NCBI GenBank assembly: GCA_031285485.1
Contig: JAITWC010000082.1
Span: forward strand, 1 to 8,955
DNA: 8,955 nucleotides
Direction of reading: 5' to 3'
Source: Alistipes sp.
GTDB taxonomy: Bacteria > Bacteroidota > Bacteroidia > Bacteroidales > Rikenellaceae
Part shown: piece by piece, positions 1 to 6,506 of the stretch
Numbering within the stretch: position 1 is the stretch's first letter
Layout of the letters: each line of letters starts with the position of its first letter
Translations under genes and position numbers: made by a program
The notes under the pieces: generated by a model
Told to the model about the DNA's origin: nothing
What the model saw: the letters and a program-made list of their open reading frames with translations, nothing else
The model's database searches: none

Positions 1-152
1 GATTTGTTTCTCTGTCTTAACTCTTTGCGCGGGCTAAGTTGGGAACTCCAAAACGCCGCAACACACATTTATTGCGCACACCGGGCGCCCCCGACGAAAA
101 CAATTTTCACTCACGCCGACAGCCTCCCGGCTCCGACATAGCATCCTCTACC

Positions 153-190
153 TTCGGCATCTTCCGGTGGAGACGCCGGAAGATGCCGGA
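153..190 (-). terminator. Stem-loop just after the sigma factor stop codon
   Basis: A perfect 13-bp inverted repeat (arms 155-167 and 176-188, 8-nt loop) lies 4 nt beyond the sigma factor stop. A T/G wobble and a further A/T pair extend it to 153-190. No T-run follows on either strand, so it is not a canonical intrinsic terminator. It could protect the transcript 3' end or assist termination. The perfect pairing is seen directly; the role is inferred from position. In 1-152 I see no supported gene, RNA or repeat. Confidence 0.5.
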
Positions 191-193
191 TCC

Positions 194-781
194 CTACGCA
201 GTGAGGATCATCCGGTTCTCCCGGATTAACTTCCGGAGGTTGATTAGCGCGTAACGCATCCTCCCGAGCGCAGTGTTTATACTCACCCCGCTTTCTTCGG
301 CTATATCCCTGAAACTCATGTCATTGAAGTAGCGCATCACCACCACGTCACGTTGTTCTTCGGGCAGATGGTTGATGATTCGCCGCAGGTCTTCGTGGAT
401 TTGTTCATGCACGAGCCGGTCTTCGATCGAGTCGTCGGCGAACCTGAGCGAGCCGAGGATATCGAAACCTGCGTCGGACTCGGTGATCTTACCTTCGCCT
501 CGCGTGTGCCTAAAGTGATCAATGACCTGATTATGGGCGATACGCAACACCCACGAAAGAAACTTACCATTATCGACATACCTCCCATCATCAATAACTT
601 TCAGGGCCTTCATGGCCGTTTCCTGGAAAATATCATCAGCCATGTCCCTATCCTTCACCATCATGGCGATGTAGTCAGTGACTCGTCTTTTGTGGCGCTC
701 TATGAGTTCCGAGACAGCAACCCTATCGCCTTCTCGATACATGTCGATGAGGCGTGAATCACTCATTATACTCATTTCCAT
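194..781 (-). CDS. ECF-like sigma-70 family RNA polymerase sigma factor
   Basis: A 195-aa sigma factor that would direct RNA polymerase core to a promoter subset. Region 2 spans about residues 19-92: a helical RHKRRV segment, then MADDIFQE around residues 47-54 as in the -10-binding region, then a WVLRIAHN segment. Region 4 spans about 132-185, with LPEEQRDVVVMRYF followed by a helix-turn-helix (SFRDIAEESGVSINTALGRM). Length and two-domain layout without region 3 fit ECF-type sigma factors. The frame is open back to a TTG at 865, but that codon lies inside the candidate -7 element, so I chose the ATG at 779-781; in-frame ATGs at 775 and 766 are also possible. No anti-sigma gene is adjacent, so it may be a general housekeeping-type factor. 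The target regulon cannot be read from the sequence. Confidence 0.93.
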   Translation of the reverse strand: MEMSIMSDSRLIDMYREGDRVAVSELIERHKRRVTDYIAMMVKDRDMADDIFQETAMKALKVIDDGRYVDNGKFLSWVLRIAHNQVIDHFRHTRGEGKITESDAGFDILGSLRFADDSIEDRLVHEQIHEDLRRIINHLPEEQRDVVVMRYFNDMSFRDIAEESGVSINTALGRMRYALINLRKLIRENRMILTA

Positions 782-861
782 ACTCTTACAAATTAGTTCG
801 AGTAGCGCTGCTTCGATAGGCAAATTGTTTTCGTTAGACGTTTCAGATTCTATACTCGGGC

Positions 862-893
862 ACAAGGTAAGAAAATAAAATTAAACTTCCAAA
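862..893 (-). promoter_or_regulatory. Candidate Bacteroidetes promoter for the sigma factor gene
   Basis: On the minus strand TTTG (890-893) is followed after exactly 20 nt by TACCTTGT (862-869). The -33 element is perfect. The -7 element matches TAnnTT but not the final TG. It would start transcription near 857, giving a leader of about 75 nt to the ATG at 781. The -33 element lies inside the 3' end of the zinc-ribbon gene. This is a motif match by eye only. Confidence 0.4.
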
Positions 894-1642
894 TTCGGAT
901 CGGCCACAAGTATCCGACCGCAATATTCACACACTATGATCTTCTTATTCTGGCGAATATCCACCTGCCTTTGGGGTGGGATACGGTTGTAGCACCCTCC
1001 GCAGGCGTCTCGCTTGACTGTCACCACGGCCAACCCGTTGTGCATGTTGCGGCGGATCCGGCGGTAAGCGCTGAGCATTCTTTCGTCGATCTTCATTGCG
1101 GCCTCCATCTCCTGCGCTCTCAGGGCGTCTATTTCGCGCGCGGTTTCGGCTTCGATCCCGGACAACTCGTGCCGTTTTTGTTCGAGGTCGAGCGTGCGGT
1201 CGGCTACAATGCTTTCCGCCTCCTCGGCCTGAATTTTCTTGGCTTTGATAGCAGCCGAATACTCTTTGAGGCGCTTGTTTACGAGGTCGATCTCAAGTTT
1301 CTGGTAGTCTATCTCCTTGGCCAGAGCGTCGAACTCGCGGTTGTTACGCACGTTTTTCTGCTGCTCTTCATACTTAGTTATCAGTGCGTTGGCCTCATCA
1401 GATTCGCGTTTGCGCTGACGGGTGAGCTGGTTCAACTCTTCGATCTCGGCTGCTATGTTGGCCGTGCGCGTGCGCAGACCCGCGATCTCGTCCTCAAGGT
1501 CCTGCACTTCGAGTGGTAATTCGCCCTTCACTTTATTTATCTCGTCAATCTTGGAGTCGATCTGCTGCAATTCATACAGCGCCATGATCTTTTCTTCCAT
1601 TGAGTAGTCCGTTTCCATCGCCTTGTTCTTCACTGTTGCCAT
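881..1642 (-). CDS. Coiled-coil protein with C-terminal C4 zinc ribbon (DUF164 / zf-RING_7 type)
   Basis: A 253-aa protein. Residues about 16-190 are almost wholly charged heptad-rich helix, a long antiparallel coiled coil. A short zinc ribbon follows, with Cys214-GG-Cys217 and Cys238-EY-Cys241, the two CxxC pairs expected to hold one Zn. Length and layout match the bacterial C4-type zinc ribbon family, whose structures show a coiled-coil hairpin with the ribbon at one end. Nucleic-acid binding is suspected for the family, but the function is not settled. No signal peptide or membrane segment is seen, so it should be cytosolic. It starts 6 nt after the Nif3-like gene, with AAGAGA ahead of the ATG, and is surely cotranscribed with it. 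The Nif3/zinc-ribbon pairing recurs in bacteria and suggests a shared role. Confidence 0.93.
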   Translation of the reverse strand: MATVKNKAMETDYSMEEKIMALYELQQIDSKIDEINKVKGELPLEVQDLEDEIAGLRTRTANIAAEIEELNQLTRQRKRESDEANALITKYEEQQKNVRNNREFDALAKEIDYQKLEIDLVNKRLKEYSAAIKAKKIQAEEAESIVADRTLDLEQKRHELSGIEAETAREIDALRAQEMEAAMKIDERMLSAYRRIRRNMHNGLAVVTVKRDACGGCYNRIPPQRQVDIRQNKKIIVCEYCGRILVADPNLEV

Positions 1643-1648
1643 GATCTC

Positions 1649-2431
1649 TTATGCTAAATAGTTCACGGGGTTGATCCCGTTCGCACTTTTGCGGAGCGCA
1701 AAATTAGGTATTTTTTTCGAAATAACGTCACATATCAGGTCGATAGCGCAAAATTCGCTCTCGAAGTGTCCCACATCGGCCAACAGTATCCTCCCCTCGG
1801 CGGCCAGAAAACGGTCGTGTCTTAGGTCGGCCGTGAGGAAAACGTCGGCTCCGGTGTCGATCGCCTTTTCGAGTCCGTCACCCCCCGACCCGGTTATCAG
1901 AGCCACGCGCCTTACGGTCTCCCGCGGCGGCGCACTGTGGCGAACGCACCTCGTACCGAGCCTCCGGCCCACCTCGCGCAGGAACTCCATCGTCCCCGTC
2001 TCGGCCGCCAGATCGCCAACCGCACCGAACCCCACACCGTCATCGCCCTCGTGATCGAGCACCTCCACGTTCCGCAGCCCCAACTGCCCGGCCAGCGCCC
2101 AACTCATCCCGTACCGCGCCCGGTCGAGATTGGTGTGCGCGGCGTAGATCGCCACATTCTCACGAATGGCCTTCATCACCACCTTTTCTACATTCGTCCG
2201 TCCGGTCAACGCCTTCAGCGGATGAAATATGATCGGGTGATGCGCCACCACAAGCCCCGCACCCAAACACACCGCCTCGTCCACCACAGCCTCGGTCACA
2301 TCCACACACACCACGGCTCCGGCAACCTCAGTTTCCGCCGAACCTGTCAGAAGCCCCGCATTATCATAATCCTCTTGAAGTCCCAGCGGAGCAAACTCCT
2401 CGATAGCGGAAATTATATCTTTAATCTTCAT
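1649..2431 (-). CDS. Nif3-like dinuclear metal-centre protein (YbgI/DUF34 family)
   Basis: A 260-aa member of the Nif3/YbgI family, toroidal hexamers with a two-metal site per subunit. Metal ligands are visible (numbered from the ATG): the AHHP motif with His64 and His65, the HTNLD motif with Asp103, and GHFESE near the C terminus with His222 and Glu226, the same spacing as in E. coli YbgI. The name GTP cyclohydrolase 1 type 2 is often attached, but the physiological reaction is unsettled. The length resembles E. coli YbgI (about 247 aa), so the PII-like inserted domain of longer homologues is absent. The frame extends one codon to a TTG, but the ATG at 2429-2431 shares its A with the MerR TGA stop (TGATG), pointing to translational coupling. 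The zinc-ribbon gene follows. Confidence 0.94.
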   Translation of the reverse strand: MKIKDIISAIEEFAPLGLQEDYDNAGLLTGSAETEVAGAVVCVDVTEAVVDEAVCLGAGLVVAHHPIIFHPLKALTGRTNVEKVVMKAIRENVAIYAAHTNLDRARYGMSWALAGQLGLRNVEVLDHEGDDGVGFGAVGDLAAETGTMEFLREVGRRLGTRCVRHSAPPRETVRRVALITGSGGDGLEKAIDTGADVFLTADLRHDRFLAAEGRILLADVGHFESEFCAIDLICDVISKKIPNFALRKSANGINPVNYLA

Positions 2432-2877
2432 CAAAACAACGTCTGTTCAACATAACCCTGAGTCGGTACGGAAACCTCCGTCACTTCTTCGATTACCTCT
2501 GCTCTCCCAAAAACAACATCCTCTTCCACAACACCGTCATCAACCAAAACCCCATCTCCGTAAAGCTCATTCCGAACCTCCACAAGCAGCGCCCGGATAG
2601 CCGAAAGCCGCTCGGCGATCTCCATATCGCGCTCGACACCGCCCCGTCCGGCCCGCAGTTGTTTCCCGGCGCCGGCAAGCGTCATCCCGCGCTCCTTGAC
2701 GAGGTGGTAGATAATCTTAAGGTTCCGCACATCGTCGGGCGAGAATAGCCGGTTGCCTTTCTTGTTTTTATGAGGCTTGATGATATCGAACTGTTTCTCC
2801 CAGAACCGCAGCAGCGTTTGGCTCACGCAAAGCATCTCGGCCACCTCGCCCATCGTGTAATAAAGTTTCTCGGCCAT
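2431..2877 (-). CDS. MerR-family transcriptional regulator
   Basis: A 148-aa protein with an N-terminal MerR winged helix-turn-helix (about residues 5-75). The first helix pair is YTMGEVAEMLCVSQTLLRFW, the wing is around KKGNRLFSPDDV, and a LKIIYHLVKERGMTLAGA helix follows. Residues 80-105 form a short helix that probably dimerises. The rest is acidic, Val-rich and low complexity, ending in EQTLF. There is no cysteine cluster or recognisable effector domain after the helix, so the inducer, if any, is unknown and metal sensing is unlikely. It heads a probable three-gene unit with the Nif3-like and zinc-ribbon genes. Homologues of this short form are common in Bacteroidales, and I know of no assigned target. 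Confidence 0.92.
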   Translation of the reverse strand: MAEKLYYTMGEVAEMLCVSQTLLRFWEKQFDIIKPHKNKKGNRLFSPDDVRNLKIIYHLVKERGMTLAGAGKQLRAGRGGVERDMEIAERLSAIRALLVEVRNELYGDGVLVDDGVVEEDVVFGRAEVIEEVTEVSVPTQGYVEQTLF

Positions 2878-2884
2878 AACGCCC

Positions 2885-2916
2885 CAAAGGTATTGAAAAA
2901 GTTACAAATTCACAAT
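2885..2916 (-). promoter_or_regulatory. Promoter of the MerR-Nif3-zinc ribbon unit
   Basis: On the minus strand TACCTTTG (2885-2892) matches the Bacteroidetes -7 element perfectly. ATTG (2913-2916) lies exactly 20 nt upstream as a near-consensus -33. Only 7 nt separate the -7 from the MerR ATG (2875-2877), so the mRNA would be leaderless or nearly so. The -33 element sits inside the end of the methyltransferase coding sequence (stop at 2902-2904). Confidence 0.6.
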
Positions 2917-4263
2917 CCGAAAACTGTTCGGCAGCATCGTGTTGGAGCGATGACCGATGCGTTTCGTCCACCCCACGGGCAACCCGCCGCGGGTGAGCAG
3001 GTTCAGTCCCTCGGCCAACCGCCCGAGCGTCTCCGCCCCGAACTCCCGTTTCCGCAAATAGTCCAACGCTTCTTCCCGCGTCAGCTCCGTAACCGAATAT
3101 CCCCCCGGAGCCAGACCGTGAAACAGCGCCAGCGCATGATCGGGCCGCAACTTCCCTCCGAACACCTGCCCCAGGCACACCCCCGAGTAGATCACGTTGA
3201 GCCCCCCGGCCAGCGCCGCCACATCGCGACAGACCGGCCGGTAATATCCATAGCAGTTATCCCCCGCCCGCGCAAACTTCATCGCTTCGGGCGTCGCCAC
3301 CCACTCCGCAAGCGGCCTGCTCTCCGGGCGATTCAGCTCCGCCAAAGGCTCGCGCCGCGCCCGCGGGGTTTCGAGCTTCACCCGTCCCTCGGCCTTGCTC
3401 ATCACGGCGGCGAAGAACCCCTCGCCCCTCACCCTGTGCGGCCAAAACCGGAAGGTCGCAATCCCGCCGACCTCACCGCACTCGACGCCCCACTCGGACG
3501 GAACCTCGATGTCGACCGGATCGACGGCGAAGTTCTCCGCCAACCACGCCACATTATCCTCATTCTCCCGCCGGTTGAAGGTGCAGGTCGAGTAGATCAG
3601 CACCCCGCCGGGCCGCAGCGCGTCCCACGCCTCGGCCAGTATCTTCCGCTGTCGCGCCGCGCACATCTCCACATGCGCCGGGCTCCACTCCACGCGCGCC
3701 TCGCGGTTCTTGCGAAACATCCCCTCGCCCGAACACGGAGCATCCACCGCCAGCACGTCGAACCAGTGCCGATAAGCCGCCAGGTCGCGCGGCTCGTTGC
3801 ACGTCACGGCCACATTGCCCACACCCCAACGCTTCACGTTGTCGGCCAGCACCCCGGCCCGCGCCCTGATAACCTCGTTGGCAACGACCAACCCCTCCGG
3901 CCCCGCGAGCGTGGAGTAGAGCGTGGCCTTACCGCCCGGCGCCGCACACAGATCGAGGATCCGCACACGTCCCAACTCCCCGCCGAACGCCGACCGAAGC
4001 AAAAATTCCACGAACTGCGACGAAGCCTCCTGCACATAATACGCCCCCGAGTGCATCGCCGGGTCGAGCGTAAACACCGGCCGCTTCCCGAGATAGGCCC
4101 CGTACCGGTTCCACGGCACCCGATCCGCCGCCTCCGCGGGCATCGCCGCCAACTTGAAAGGGTTGTAGCGCACCGAAGTCACGGCCTCGCCGTCCAGCGC
4201 CGCCAGCAGCTCCGCCGCATCGGGTTCAGCGCTTACAGATCTCTCGAATTCGGGAGGAAACAT
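2902..4263 (-). CDS. NOL1/NOP2/Sun-family rRNA m5C methyltransferase (RsmF-like)
   Basis: A 453-aa SAM-dependent cytosine-C5 RNA methyltransferase. Numbered from the ATG: SAM-binding motif I is DLCAAPGGKAT (from Asp104); motif IV is DAPCSGEGMF with Cys177, the cysteine that helps release product; motif VI is YSTCTF with Cys227, the expected nucleophile. The N-terminal RsmF-type region precedes motif I. The C-terminal ~150 residues form the extra RNA-binding region of the RsmF class, ending in a PUA-like segment. Length is close to E. coli RsmF (479 aa), which methylates 16S rRNA, so a 16S target is likely but not proven. The frame opens at a TTG (4267-4269), but the ATG two codons on (4261-4263) is preferred. 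Either start overlaps the upstream kinase gene, by 38 nt for the ATG, implying coupled translation. Confidence 0.93.
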   Translation of the reverse strand: MFPPEFERSVSAEPDAAELLAALDGEAVTSVRYNPFKLAAMPAEAADRVPWNRYGAYLGKRPVFTLDPAMHSGAYYVQEASSQFVEFLLRSAFGGELGRVRILDLCAAPGGKATLYSTLAGPEGLVVANEVIRARAGVLADNVKRWGVGNVAVTCNEPRDLAAYRHWFDVLAVDAPCSGEGMFRKNREARVEWSPAHVEMCAARQRKILAEAWDALRPGGVLIYSTCTFNRRENEDNVAWLAENFAVDPVDIEVPSEWGVECGEVGGIATFRFWPHRVRGEGFFAAVMSKAEGRVKLETPRARREPLAELNRPESRPLAEWVATPEAMKFARAGDNCYGYYRPVCRDVAALAGGLNVIYSGVCLGQVFGGKLRPDHALALFHGLAPGGYSVTELTREEALDYLRKREFGAETLGRLAEGLNLLTRGGLPVGWTKRIGHRSNTMLPNSFRIVNL

Positions 4264-4831
4264 TGTCAATGATTTGAGGGTCCTTCAAAAAGTCGCAACT
4301 GTCGATGTCGAGCGTCATCACCTCGCCGGTGTAGATATTCCCGATCCAGTTGTTGTATTTGTCGTTGAGCCGCGCCAGATAGGCCTCGTCTATGTTCTGT
4401 TCGTAGAGCCTGCCGCGCCGCCTGATCTGCTCCACGAGTTTGGGCACGCCCGCCCTGAGATAGATCAGCAGGTCGGGCCTCCGGATCAACTCGTCCGACA
4501 GGGCGTAGATATTCATGTAGGTCGCATGATCGCGCGACGACATGAGTCCCATTTCGCGCAGGTTGGCGGCAAATATATGGGCGTCCTCATGGATAGTGCG
4601 GTCCTGGAACAGGTCGCCCCCGCTCCGCAGCGCGTCCATGGCCTGTCGGATGCGGCACGACAGGAAGTAGACCTGGAAATTGAACGCCCACCGCCCCATG
4701 TCCTCATAAAAATCGTTGATGTAGGGGTTGTCCGTATCCTCCAGATGGGGCGTCGCACCGAACCGCGCGGCCAGTATCTCCGTCAACGAAGTCTTCCCGC
4801 TCCCGATATTTCCGGCAATCGCTATATACAT
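4226..4831 (-). CDS. Deoxynucleoside kinase (dNK family)
   Basis: A 201-aa P-loop kinase that phosphorylates deoxynucleosides with NTP in the salvage pathway, cytosolic. The P-loop is GNIGSGKTS at residues 7-15. A conserved Asp-Arg pair (Asp77-Arg78, in FQDRTIHEDA) matches the DRS-type motif of the family. Gln53 sits where the base-contacting Gln is expected. An Arg-rich lid lies at about 137-141 (RRRGR). Length fits bacterial deoxyadenosine/deoxyguanosine kinases. The nucleoside preference cannot be decided by eye. The ATG is preceded by a strong Shine-Dalgarno sequence, unusual for this phylum. The gene overlaps the downstream methyltransferase by 38 nt. No promoter match was found just upstream, so it may depend on readthrough from the GH3 gene or on an atypical promoter. 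Confidence 0.94.
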   Translation of the reverse strand: MYIAIAGNIGSGKTSLTEILAARFGATPHLEDTDNPYINDFYEDMGRWAFNFQVYFLSCRIRQAMDALRSGGDLFQDRTIHEDAHIFAANLREMGLMSSRDHATYMNIYALSDELIRRPDLLIYLRAGVPKLVEQIRRRGRLYEQNIDEAYLARLNDKYNNWIGNIYTGEVMTLDIDSCDFLKDPQIIDNVSSRIREICKR

Positions 4832-4838
4832 AAGGTAT

Positions 4839-4846
4839 CCTCCTCC
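4839..4846 (-). promoter_or_regulatory. Strong Shine-Dalgarno sequence of the kinase gene
   Basis: The minus strand reads GGAGGAGG, ending 7 nt before the ATG at 4829-4831. It closely complements the anti-SD and confirms the start. Most Bacteroidetes genes lack such a motif, and the other starts in this window show only weak purine stretches. Confidence 0.7.
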
Positions 4847-4867
4847 GTAATTCGTAGTTCACAATTC
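4847..4867. repeat. Three tandem degenerate 7-bp units
   Basis: GTAATTC, GTAGTTC and ACAATTC stand head to tail immediately upstream of the kinase Shine-Dalgarno sequence. The stretch is AT-rich against GC-rich surroundings. It could be a slippage-derived microsatellite remnant or part of the leader. No function can be shown. Confidence 0.55.
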
Positions 4868-4882
4868 ATAACACCCCCGTTG

Positions 4883-4961
4883 CACTTGCTTTTGTGGTTT
4901 CACACACGTGTGAAAGGGCAAATTCACTTGCTTTCGGGGTTTCACACACGTGTGAAAGCGC
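4883..4961. repeat. Two direct copies (42-bp period) of a palindromic element
   Basis: Positions 4883-4919 and 4925-4961 are identical except for 3 of 37 bases, with 42 bp start to start. Each copy opens with CACTTGCTTT and ends in the inverted repeat TTTCACACACGTGTGAAA (4898-4915 and 4940-4957), an 8-bp stem around AC or, equally, a CACACGTGTG palindrome. The pair lies between the GH3 stop (4976-4978) and the kinase start. The palindromes are identical in both copies and the changes fall outside them. It could be a REP-like element, a pair of operator sites, or tandem hairpins ending the GH3 transcript; no T-run follows. Confidence 0.85.
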
Positions 4962-4975
4962 CGTTCCGGTCGATT

Positions 4976-6499
4976 TTACCCTTCCGGCCCCGGCCGACGG
5001 CCCACGATCGACAGAATGTCGTCCACATACCTCCTGTCGTTGGCCAACCGCGGCACCTTGTTCTGCCCTCCGGCCTTCTCGCGCGCCGCCATCCACCGCA
5101 TGAACGTTCCGGGCGGCACGGCGGTAACCACGGGCGGCATCAGCGTGGTGTTCCTCCACCGCTTGGCCTCGTAGTCCGAGTTGACACCGGTGAGCGCCCG
5201 GTCGAGCGCGGCGGCAAAAGCGTCGGCCCCGCCGCGCGGTTCGCGGCCGAACTCCACCACCCACTGGTGCGCCCCCTTCGAGTCGATCTCCATGAACACC
5301 GGCGCGGCGGTATACTCGGTCACCTCGGCCCCCGTCTCGCGGCACGCGACCCGCACGGCCCGTTCGGCGTTGTCCACGATTATCTCCTCCCCGAAGGCGT
5401 TCATATACTGCCTCGTCCGTCCCGAGATCCTGATCCGGTACGGGTCGGTGGAGGTGAACACCACCGTGTCGCCGATCATGTACCGCCACAGACCGCCCGA
5501 GTTCGTGATTATGATCGCGTAATTCACCCCCTCGCGCACCCCTTCCAGGGGCACCGCGCACGACGGATCGTCGAGCCGCGCGAGAGGCAGGAACTCGTAG
5601 TACATCCCGTAGTCGAGCATCAGCAGCATGTCCTCGCCGAACTCGTCCGCGATGCCGAAAAAACCCTCGCTCGCGTTGTACGTCTCCATGTAGTGCATCC
5701 CCTCCGACGGGATCAGCTGCCGGTACACATCCCTGTACGGCGCGAAGTTCACCCCGCCGTGGATGAAAAGCTCCAGCCGCGGCCACACCTCCGACAGGTT
5801 CGCCGCCCCGGTGCGGTCGAGCAGCCGGCGCAGCATCACCAGGTTCCACGACGGCACCCCGGCCAGCGACCTCACATCCTCGCCCTCGCACTCCGCGCAT
5901 ATCCGCTCCACCTTATGTTCGAAGTCGGGCAGCAGCGCCGTCTCTTTCCGCGGCACTCGCCAGCGGCGGCCGATCGCCGGCATGTTCTCTATCAGGATCG
6001 CCGACAGGTCGCCCGTCAGCGCGTTCTCCCCCTCGCGTTCCATCCTCCTCGATCCGCCGAGCGTCAGCGTCTTCCCGCCCCACACCCCGGTGCGCGGATA
6101 GCGCTCCACATTGAAAGCGATGCAATCCTTCGGCCCCCTCATGTGGCAGTCGGCGAGGCTGTCGCCCGTCACGGGAATATACTTGCTCTTGCTGCCCGTC
6201 GTGCCGCTCGACCGCGCGAACCACCGCGTCTCGCCCGGCCAAAGCACATCCCTCTCTCCCCTGCGCGTGCGCTCGATATACGGAAAGAACTCCTCGTAGC
6301 CCCGCACCGGAACCCGCGCCTGAAACTCCCCGGGCGTCTTCACGTTCCACAACCCGTGATCGCGCCCGAAAGCCGTCGCCGCCCCTTTCGCAAGAAGCCG
6401 CTCCAGCTGTTCGCCCTGCACCTCGGCGGGACGCCGCCGAAACCGCTCCACCTCCCTCAGCCTCCCCGCGGAGAGCGCCGCAATGATCCTGTTTATCAT
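4976..6499 (-). CDS. GH3-family acyl-adenylating enzyme (auxin-responsive promoter family protein)
   Basis: A 507-aa protein of the GH3 branch of the ANL adenylate-forming superfamily. In plants these enzymes activate a carboxylic acid with ATP and join it to an amino acid. ATP-binding motif 1 is SSGTTGSKSKYIP (residues 97-109), motif 2 is YNASEG (274-279), and a GDTVVF plus YRIRISGR segment at about 343-361 forms the third nucleotide-binding motif. Length matches bacterial GH3 proteins (about 500 aa). No signal peptide or membrane segment is seen, so it should be cytosolic. The frame runs open to a GTG at 6565 inside trkA, but the ATG at 6497-6499, 7 nt after the trkA stop, restores the usual N terminus. 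It is probably cotranscribed with trkA. The bacterial substrate is unknown; acyl-acid amido synthetase activity is inferred from the family. Confidence 0.93.
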   Translation of the reverse strand: MINRIIAALSAGRLREVERFRRRPAEVQGEQLERLLAKGAATAFGRDHGLWNVKTPGEFQARVPVRGYEEFFPYIERTRRGERDVLWPGETRWFARSSGTTGSKSKYIPVTGDSLADCHMRGPKDCIAFNVERYPRTGVWGGKTLTLGGSRRMEREGENALTGDLSAILIENMPAIGRRWRVPRKETALLPDFEHKVERICAECEGEDVRSLAGVPSWNLVMLRRLLDRTGAANLSEVWPRLELFIHGGVNFAPYRDVYRQLIPSEGMHYMETYNASEGFFGIADEFGEDMLLMLDYGMYYEFLPLARLDDPSCAVPLEGVREGVNYAIIITNSGGLWRYMIGDTVVFTSTDPYRIRISGRTRQYMNAFGEEIIVDNAERAVRVACRETGAEVTEYTAAPVFMEIDSKGAHQWVVEFGREPRGGADAFAAALDRALTGVNSDYEAKRWRNTTLMPPVVTAVPPGTFMRWMAAREKAGGQNKVPRLANDRRYVDDILSIVGRRPGPEG

Positions 6500-6506
6500 C
6501 GGCCGC

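Noticed and set aside
3..27. Possible plus-strand promoter (TTTG at 3-6, a second TTTG at 24-27)
   Set aside because: The spacing is only about 13 nt, the TA of the -7 is missing, and no gene follows on that strand.
39..254. Plus-strand 71-codon frame at the window start
   Set aside because: It runs into the sigma factor gene on the other strand, contains the 13-bp inverted repeat, and is Arg-rich without any motif.
782..865. TTG-initiated 28-residue N-terminal extension of the sigma factor
   Set aside because: The TTG lies inside the candidate -7 element, and the extension is not part of the usual sigma domain; the ATG at 779-781 fits better.
4866..5900. Alternative minus-strand frame of 344 codons overlapping the GH3 gene
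   Set aside because: It is a shifted frame of GH3, dominated by Arg, Gly and Ala, and lacks the ATP motifs present in the chosen frame.
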